A stretch of DNA of 64,000 nucleotides from Streptomyces sp. R33 (GTDB taxonomy: Bacteria > Actinomycetota > Actinomycetes > Streptomycetales > Streptomycetaceae): contig NZ_CP165727.1 in NCBI RefSeq assembly GCF_041200175.1, positions 2,418,001-2,482,000 of the forward strand, written 5' to 3'. The position numbers and the translations under genes were made by a program. Within the stretch, counting starts at the first letter, position 1; every line of letters starts with the position of its first letter. A model generated the notes under the pieces. That model was not told where the DNA came from. It did no database searches and saw nothing but the letters and a program-made list of their open reading frames with translations. Positions 58,178 to 64,000 of the stretch are shown in pieces.

Positions 58178-59404
58178 GTGCCTCGTACCGTCAGGGACGT
58201 CGTCTTCGTCGACGGCGTCCGCACCCCGTTCGGCAAGGCGGGCCCGAAGGGCATCTACCACGAGACCCGCGCCGACGACCTCGTCGTGAAGGCGATCCGG
58301 GAGCTGCTGCGCCGCAACCCGGACCTGGACCCCAAGAAGATCGACGAGGTCGCCATCGCCGCGACCACGCAGATCGGTGACCAGGGCCTGACGCTGGGCC
58401 GTACCGCCGGCATCCTCGCGGGCCTCCCGCAGTCCGTCCCGGGCTACTCCATCGACCGCATGTGCGCCGGCGCGCTGACCGCCGTGACCGCCGTCGCGGG
58501 CGGCGTGGCCTTCGGTGCGTACGACGTCGCCCTCGCCGGCGGTGTCGAGCACATGGGCCGCCACCCCATGGGCGAGGGCGTCGACCCGAACCCGCGCTTC
58601 GTCTCCGAGAAGCTGGTCGACGAGTCCGCCCTCTTCATGGGCATGACCGCCGAGAACCTGCACGACCGGTACCCGACGATCACCAAGCTCCGCGCCGACG
58701 AGTACGCCGTGCGCTCGCAGGAGAAGGCCGCCAAGGCGTACGCCGACGGCAAGATCCAGCAGGACCTGGTCCCGATCTCGGTGCGCAACACCAACGAGGC
58801 GGCCGGTGAGACGGGCTGGGGCCTGGTCACCACCGACGAGCCGATGCGCCCGGGCACCACGCTGGAGAACCTGGCCGGCCTGAAGACCCCGTTCCGTACG
58901 CACGGCCGGGTCACCGCGGGCAACGCCGCCGGTCTCAACGACGGTGCCACCGCCGCGATCATCGCGTCCGAGGACTTCGCCCGCGAGAACAACCTCCCGG
59001 TCAAGATGCGCCTGGTCTCGTACTCCTTCGCGGGTGTCGAGCCGGAGGTCATGGGCTACGGCCCGATCCCGGCCACGGAGAAGGCCCTCGCCCAGGCCGG
59101 CCTGTCCATCGAGGACATAGGCCTGTTCGAGATCAACGAGGCGTTCGCGGTCCAGGTCCTCGCGTTCCTGGAGCACTACGGCATCGCCGACGACGACGCC
59201 CGCGTGAACCAGTACGGCGGCGCCATCGCGTTCGGCCACCCGCTGGCCTCCTCCGGCGTCCGCCTGATGACGCAGCTGGCCCGCCAGTTCGAGGAGCAGC
59301 CGCACGTCCGCTACGGCCTGACCACCATGTGCGTCGGCTTCGGCATGGGCGCCACGGTCATCTGGGAGAACCCGAACTTCAACGCCGAGGGAGACTCCAA
59401 GTGA
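58178..59404 (+). CDS. fadA: Acetyl-CoA C-acyltransferase (thiolase)
   Basis: Thiolytic last step of fatty-acid beta-oxidation. The 408-residue protein has the nucleophile Cys in DRMCAGALTA (about 94), the AFGHPLASSG His and the C-terminal MCVGFGMG Cys. The GTG at 58178 has GGAGGAG eight bases upstream and starts at the family N-terminus; an upstream in-frame GTG at 58103 would add 25 unlikely residues. It overlaps fadB by GTGA, so the two form the beta-oxidation complex. Confidence 0.95.
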   Translation: MPRTVRDVVFVDGVRTPFGKAGPKGIYHETRADDLVVKAIRELLRRNPDLDPKKIDEVAIAATTQIGDQGLTLGRTAGILAGLPQSVPGYSIDRMCAGALTAVTAVAGGVAFGAYDVALAGGVEHMGRHPMGEGVDPNPRFVSEKLVDESALFMGMTAENLHDRYPTITKLRADEYAVRSQEKAAKAYADGKIQQDLVPISVRNTNEAAGETGWGLVTTDEPMRPGTTLENLAGLKTPFRTHGRVTAGNAAGLNDGATAAIIASEDFARENNLPVKMRLVSYSFAGVEPEVMGYGPIPATEKALAQAGLSIEDIGLFEINEAFAVQVLAFLEHYGIADDDARVNQYGGAIAFGHPLASSGVRLMTQLARQFEEQPHVRYGLTTMCVGFGMGATVIWENPNFNAEGDSK

Positions 59405-61530
59405 GCACCACCGCTGAGCTCCTGAAGGGCGCGGCCGAGCTGTTCCCGGACGAGGTCGTCACGTCCGCGCACGTCCGCCACCTGGACCTGCCGTTCGGCG
59501 CCGGGCGCTTCGCGCTCATCACGCTGGACAACGGCTTCGACCACACCAAGCCGACCACGTTCGGCCCGCAGTCCCTCGCCAACCTGAACGCGGCGATCGA
59601 CCAGGTCGAGCAGGAGGCCCTCGCGGGCTCCATCGTCGGCGCGGGCATCACCGGCAAGCCGTTCATCTTCGCGGTCGGCGCCGACCTCAAGGGTGTCGAG
59701 CTGCTGAAGCAGCACGACGAGGCGCTCGCCATCGGCAAGGGCGGCCACGACGTCTTCAAGCGCCTCTCGGCGCTGGCGGTCCCGACCTTCGCGTACTACA
59801 ACGGCGCGGCGATGGGCGGCGGTGTCGAGGTCGGCCTGCACTGCACCTACCGCACCGTCTCGAAGGCCATCCCGGCCTTCTCCCTCCCCGAGGTCTTCCT
59901 CGGCCTGGTCCCCGGCTGGGGCGGCTGCGCCATCCTGCCGAACCTGATCGGCGCCGAGCGCGCGGTCTCGGTGATCATCGAGAACTCGCTCAACCAGAAC
60001 AAGCAGCTGCGCGGCAAGCAGGTCTTCGACCTGGGCATCGCCGACGCGCTGTTCGAGGGCGCGGACTTCCTGGAGCAGTCGCTCCTGTGGACCGCGAACG
60101 TCCTGAACGGCACGACCGAGGTCGTCCGCGCCGAGATCGACCGCGGCGAGGCCTGGGACGCGGCCGTCGCCAAGGGCCGTTTCATCGCGGACTCCAAGGT
60201 GCACGGCGCCGCTCCGGCCGCCTACCGCGCGCTGGACATCATCGCCGCGGCCAAGTCGGGCGACCTGCAGGCCGGCTTCGACGCCGAGGACACGGCCCTG
60301 GCCGACCTCATCATGGGCGGCGAACTGCGCTCGGGCATCTACGCCTTCAACCTGGTCCAGAAGCGCGCCAAGCGCCCGGCCGGTGCCCCGGACAAGTCGC
60401 TGGCCCGTCCGGTCACCAAGGTCGGCGTCGTCGGCGCGGGCCTGATGGCCTCGCAGCTGGCGCTGCTCTTCCTGCGCCGCCTGGAGGTGCCGGTGGTCCT
60501 CACCGACATCGACCAGGAGCGCGTGGACAAGGGTGTGGGCTACGTCCACGCCGAGATCCAGAAGCTGCTCGGCAAGGGCCGCATCAACCAGGACAAGGCC
60601 AACCGCCTGACCGCCCTGGTGACCGGTGTCCTGGACAAGGCCGAGGGCTTCGCGGACGCGGACTTCATCATCGAGGCCGTGTTCGAGGAGATGTCCGTCA
60701 AGCAGAAGGTGTTCGCGGAGGTCGAGGCGGTCGCCCCGGCGCACGCGATCCTCGCCACCAACACCTCCTCGCTGTCGGTGTCGGAGATGGCCTCGAAGCT
60801 CCAGCACCCGGAGCGCGTGGTCGGCTTCCACTTCTTCAACCCGGTCGCGATCCTCCCGCTGCTGGAGATCGTCCGCGGTGAGCAGACCGACGACGCCTCG
60901 CTGGCCACGGCCTTCGGTGTCGCCAAGAAGCTGAAGAAGACCGCGGTCCTCACCAAGGACGCCCCGGCGTTCGTCGTGAACCGCATCCTGACCCGCTTCA
61001 TGGGCGAGATCCAGAACGTCATCGACGAGGGCACCCCGGTCGTCACGGCGGAGAAGGCCATCGAGCCGCTCGGCCTGCCGATGTCCCCGCTGGTGCTGCT
61101 GGAGCTCGTCGGCCCGGCGATCGGTCTGCACGTCTCCGAGACCCTCAACCGCGCCTTCCCGGAGCGCTTCACCGTCTCCCCGAACCTGGCTGCCGTCGTC
61201 AAGGCCGGCAAGCGCGGCTTCTACGTCTACGACTCCGGCAAGCCGGAGCTGGACCCCGAGGTCGCCGCCCTCCTCGTCCAGGGCGACTCCGTCCTGACGG
61301 AGGAGCAGGTCCGCGACCGCGTCCTGGACGCGGTGGCGCAGGAGATCGGCCTGATGCTGGAGGAGGGTGTCGTGGCCGAGGCCCAGGACATCGACCTCTG
61401 CCTCATCACGGGCGCCGGCTGGCCCTTCCACCTGGGCGGCATCACGCCGTACCTGGACCGCGAGGGTGTCTCGGAGCGCGTGAACGGCAAGAAGTTCCTC
61501 GCCCCGGGCCTGGCGAGCGTCCCGGTCTGA
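59401..61530 (+). CDS. fadB: Fatty-acid oxidation multifunctional enzyme (enoyl-CoA hydratase/3-hydroxyacyl-CoA dehydrogenase)
   Basis: A 709-residue bifunctional enzyme. The N-terminal crotonase part (about 1-300) has GADLKGVELL, NGAAMGGGVEV and PEVFLGLVPGWGG with the catalytic Glu region. The dehydrogenase part has the NAD motif VGVVGAGLMASQLA (about 340), NTSSLSVSEMA and HFFNPVAILPLLEIV. It partners with fadA in one operon, coupled by a GTGA overlap. A strong terminator follows. Confidence 0.95.
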   Translation: MSTTAELLKGAAELFPDEVVTSAHVRHLDLPFGAGRFALITLDNGFDHTKPTTFGPQSLANLNAAIDQVEQEALAGSIVGAGITGKPFIFAVGADLKGVELLKQHDEALAIGKGGHDVFKRLSALAVPTFAYYNGAAMGGGVEVGLHCTYRTVSKAIPAFSLPEVFLGLVPGWGGCAILPNLIGAERAVSVIIENSLNQNKQLRGKQVFDLGIADALFEGADFLEQSLLWTANVLNGTTEVVRAEIDRGEAWDAAVAKGRFIADSKVHGAAPAAYRALDIIAAAKSGDLQAGFDAEDTALADLIMGGELRSGIYAFNLVQKRAKRPAGAPDKSLARPVTKVGVVGAGLMASQLALLFLRRLEVPVVLTDIDQERVDKGVGYVHAEIQKLLGKGRINQDKANRLTALVTGVLDKAEGFADADFIIEAVFEEMSVKQKVFAEVEAVAPAHAILATNTSSLSVSEMASKLQHPERVVGFHFFNPVAILPLLEIVRGEQTDDASLATAFGVAKKLKKTAVLTKDAPAFVVNRILTRFMGEIQNVIDEGTPVVTAEKAIEPLGLPMSPLVLLELVGPAIGLHVSETLNRAFPERFTVSPNLAAVVKAGKRGFYVYDSGKPELDPEVAALLVQGDSVLTEEQVRDRVLDAVAQEIGLMLEEGVVAEAQDIDLCLITGAGWPFHLGGITPYLDREGVSERVNGKKFLAPGLASVPV

Positions 61531-61580
61531 GGACCGTACGCCCGTGGGTACGCCCGTACGCCGGGCGGTGCGTGAGCATC

Positions 61581-61617
61581 GCGGACGCCCGTCCCCCTCG
61601 TGGGGGCGGGCGTCCGC
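61581..61617 (+). terminator. Hairpin terminator after fadB
   Basis: Long GC stem (GCGGACGCCCG plus a C-run, loop TCGT, matching arm with one bulged T), 50 bp past the fadB stop. There is no T-tract, as is common in Streptomyces. Confidence 0.75.
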
Positions 61618-61700
61618 CGTTCCACGGGGCAGGGCGGGGGCGGCGCCAGGCACCGGGCCCGGCGCGGAACCTGCCCGCCCGAGCTGGCAGAATACGGTCC

Positions 61701-62741
61701 ATGGCGGATGGCAAGACACCTTTCAGCCGCCGGACCCTGCTGTTCGCGGGCGGCGCGGTGGCCGCCGGCCTCACCACGAGCGGGCTGACCTGGGCGCTGC
61801 GCGCCGAGCCCGGTGAGCAGGCCGATGCCCGGCCGGTGGCCGGCGAGTTCGACATGCGGACCGGTGGGCAGCTGCTCGCTTCGACTCCGCTGTTCAATAC
61901 GACGGGTCCGCAGTCGTTCGCCTTCGACGACACGAACGGTCAGGTCTACACCCTGCAGACCGTCCAGGCCGGTATCCGGCTCGACGACGAGGAGGACGCG
62001 GTCGACGCGGGCGACCGGAAGACCTCCGGCGACTTGTGCCTGACCCGGCTGAGCAGTTCCGGGCAGACGCTCGGGCACATGTATCTGCGCGGCTTCGGTC
62101 ACGGAATTTCCTGCGGCGTCGAGCCGACGGGCCAGCGCACGTACATATGGGTGGAGGGCAGGGCCGACGCCGAAAGCGGTTACGGCCGCACGGTGGTCCG
62201 GGTGCCGTTCAAGGACGGTTCGGTCCTCGACAGTTCCGACGAGTCCGTCCACCATTTCGATCCGGTTCCCGGATCCACCGACGTCTCCCCCGCGCTCGAC
62301 CTGCCCGGTGAGCGGGTCCTGGTGAGCCACGAGGAGGAGGGCGTGCACCGGTTCTCGGTGTACGGGATGGCGGACTTCCTGGCCGGGCGCTTCAGCCCCT
62401 CGCAGGTCATCAAGGCCGGGGTGCAGGTCAAGGAAGAGGAGTGGTTCCAGGGCTGCGCGCTGTACGGGGACTTCATCTACGTGCTGACCGGCAACCCGTA
62501 TACCGGACAGAACGGGGACAATCCCCGGAAGTCCGGGGGAAATACATTTGTCTCCGCAATTGACGTCCGCACCGGCAAAGCGCAAGGGCGTCACCGCGTG
62601 ACCGTGGCACCGGATCTGGTCTACCGGGAACCCGAGGGAATCGCGGTCAGTCTGGCCGGCGGACGGCCGGCTTTGTGCGTCGGATTTTCCGTGAAGGCGA
62701 AGGACCGGCGCGAGCTGGCGCTGTATCGCTACACCCCTTGA
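61701..62741 (+). CDS. Tat-exported beta-propeller protein (TagC/phage receptor-binding-like)
   Basis: A 346-residue secreted protein. The twin-arginine signal SRRTLLFAGG with hydrophobic stretch ends near residue 35. The rest has repeated beta-strand motifs (FAFDDTNGQVYTLQ, LCLTRLSSSG, GHGISCGVEP, VHRFSVYGM) like a propeller domain seen in TagC-like and phage receptor-binding proteins. A role at the cell wall is likely but unproven. A CAGAAT element seven bases upstream of the ATG suggests a leaderless start. It lies 171 bp before a TagF-like gene, fitting a wall-teichoic-acid theme. Confidence 0.75.
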   Translation: MADGKTPFSRRTLLFAGGAVAAGLTTSGLTWALRAEPGEQADARPVAGEFDMRTGGQLLASTPLFNTTGPQSFAFDDTNGQVYTLQTVQAGIRLDDEEDAVDAGDRKTSGDLCLTRLSSSGQTLGHMYLRGFGHGISCGVEPTGQRTYIWVEGRADAESGYGRTVVRVPFKDGSVLDSSDESVHHFDPVPGSTDVSPALDLPGERVLVSHEEEGVHRFSVYGMADFLAGRFSPSQVIKAGVQVKEEEWFQGCALYGDFIYVLTGNPYTGQNGDNPRKSGGNTFVSAIDVRTGKAQGRHRVTVAPDLVYREPEGIAVSLAGGRPALCVGFSVKAKDRRELALYRYTP

Positions 62742-62854
62742 GGACCCGCGCAACAGGAACTCAAGAGGGACTGATGTCACACGCCTTTGTGAAGAAGCCC
62801 TGAATCATTGGGCTGTGGTTCACCAGGCGTTCTAGAGCCGTCCATGAGGCTGCT

Positions 62855-62860
62855 TATACT
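62855..62860 (+). promoter_or_regulatory. -10-like element upstream of the TagF-like gene
   Basis: TATACT, preceded by TG, lies 52 bp before the ATG; a second TATACC is at 62884-62889. No matching -35 is evident. A GGGGGAGG ribosome-binding site follows. Confidence 0.45.
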
Positions 62861-62912
62861 ACTGCGACACTTCACAGGATCCTTATACCTCCACAGGGGG
62901 AGGCACCGCACC

Positions 62913-64000
62913 ATGGGCTCCAAGCGGCTGCGAGCCGTGTTCGGCGTTCTGATCACGGCTGGGCTCATCCTCAGCTTCGTCGGGATGCTGGTCGCCGTCG
63001 CTTTCGTCTCACTCCCCCTGTTCGCGGGCTGCGCCGCGCTCAGCTACGTCGCCGACCTGATGCTCCACAACACCGAGTCGCCGACGCTGGAGAAGCTGCG
63101 CGACTCGCGTTTCGGCCTCACCATGCGCTTCCTGATCCGGCAGTTCCTGCTGCTGGGCCTGTGCGGGGCCATCGCCGACATCGAGTCGTTCGTGGCGCAG
63201 ATGACGACCATCGGCCTGCTCCTCCTGTTCATCCTGCAGCTCGCGTACGGCGCGCTCCTCAAGCACGTCCGCAAGATGCGCAACGAACTGCCGTTCACCA
63301 CGCGCGGGCTGGACCTGGAGGCCCTCGGCATCCGCCGCATGCCGCACCCGTTCCTGATGAACAAGCACGTCCGCAAGACGCTGCACCTGGACATCCCGCT
63401 GGTGGCCGGCTCGCTCACCACCATCGCGACGGACGACTGGCGCTTCGTCACGTACGGCATGATCACCACCGTCTTCCTCGCCTACTTCTCGCTGCTGGTG
63501 CTGGTGCCCGACGCGCGCAACGCGCTCAAACTGCCCACCACCGACGAGGCCATCGAGGAGCTCAACCACCAGCTGGCCGAATACCGCCCCCAGGTCGCGC
63601 TGTACTTCACCTTCGCCGCCGTCTCCAAAGACTTCATGTACCAGGTGAACATGTGGCTGGAGTCGCTGGAGGCACTGGAGCTGCGGCCCATCATCGTGCT
63701 GCGCGAGCGGGCCACCCTGCGCTACCTGGACGCCACCTCGGTTCCCGTCATCTGCATTCCGAAGGCGGACAACCTCGCCCGTATCGAGATGAACGAACTC
63801 CGTGTCGCCCTCTACCCCGGCAACGCGGGCAAGAACGTGCACATGCTCCAGCGCGCCGAGGTCAAGCACGTCTTCATCGGCCACGGCGACAGCGACAAGC
63901 TCGCGAGCAGCAACCGGGTCAGCAAGGTCTTCGACGAGATCTGGGTGGCCGGCCGGGCAGGCCGCGACCGCTACGAGCGCATCAAGCACGCCGTGTCGCA
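62913..64000 (+). CDS. CDP-glycerol glycerophosphotransferase-like (TagF-like) protein (3' partial)
   Basis: A membrane-anchored wall-polymer enzyme, cut by the window end after 362 codons. The N-terminus has several hydrophobic segments (about 8-48, 72-110, 155-180). A glycosyltransferase-like domain then starts: LELRPIIVLRERATLRYL, SVPVICIPKADNL, and HVFIGHGDSDKLASSNRVSKVFDEIWVAG, the CDP-glycerol transferase signature around the catalytic His. GGGGGAGG lies about nine bases before the ATG at 62913. It probably adds polyol phosphate units to a teichoic-acid chain. Confidence 0.87.
   Translation, partial: MGSKRLRAVFGVLITAGLILSFVGMLVAVAFVSLPLFAGCAALSYVADLMLHNTESPTLEKLRDSRFGLTMRFLIRQFLLLGLCGAIADIESFVAQMTTIGLLLLFILQLAYGALLKHVRKMRNELPFTTRGLDLEALGIRRMPHPFLMNKHVRKTLHLDIPLVAGSLTTIATDDWRFVTYGMITTVFLAYFSLLVLVPDARNALKLPTTDEAIEELNHQLAEYRPQVALYFTFAAVSKDFMYQVNMWLESLEALELRPIIVLRERATLRYLDATSVPVICIPKADNLARIEMNELRVALYPGNAGKNVHMLQRAEVKHVFIGHGDSDKLASSNRVSKVFDEIWVAGRAGRDRYERIKHAVS

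Overview
The window is high-GC DNA with actinobacterial signs: strong third-position GC, many GTG starts, ATGA/GTGA gene overlaps, likely leaderless promoters, rare TTA codons and a coproporphyrin-type haem pathway. It most resembles a Streptomyces chromosome. All functional names come from reading protein motifs by eye; no search was run. I saw no tRNA, rRNA, CRISPR array or insertion sequence.

Bases 1-16.5 kb are the right part of a nonribosomal peptide synthetase (NRPS) cluster that continues off the left edge. Two colinear synthetases give four modules: C-A-T-C-A-T, then C-A-T-C-A-T-TE. One adenylation domain carries a clear threonine code. A translationally coupled cytochrome P450 and an MFS exporter follow. 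Bases 16.5-24.5 kb hold a large LAL-type LuxR activator with a TTA (bldA) codon, a 75-residue lanthipeptide-like precursor, a LanM-like synthetase whose two cyclase zinc cysteines are both histidine, and two overlapping small LuxR regulators. This looks like a class II lanthipeptide-type locus abutting the NRPS cluster.

Bases 24.5-30.5 kb are accessory: a membrane-anchored phospholipase-D-like protein, a haem-oxygenase-like iron enzyme and, convergent to them, a trypsin/nSTAND-ATPase/beta-propeller protein with a TTA codon at position 7.

From 30.8 kb the content is mainly housekeeping: msrB, murC, a RibD-like reductase, zapE, OsmC, a PhoX-like phosphatase, PPK2, a polysaccharide deacetylase lipoprotein, an AIM24/ABC/zinc-ribbon operon, a Pth2-like hydrolase, hemQ, hemY, hemE, RNase D, a response regulator, fadA-fadB and the start of a TagF-like gene. 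Embedded at 42.6-45.1 kb is an operon pairing a DUF692 (MNIO) oxidase, fused to a partner-like domain, with a membrane protein ending in a long Ser/Gly/Cys tail. That is a good candidate for a poorly described cysteine-modification system.

The strongest leads are the LanM with an altered zinc site and its one-cysteine precursor, the MNIO/Cys-tail operon, the two TTA-gated genes, and the duplicated operators around the promoter of a ferritin-like gene at 57.2 kb.
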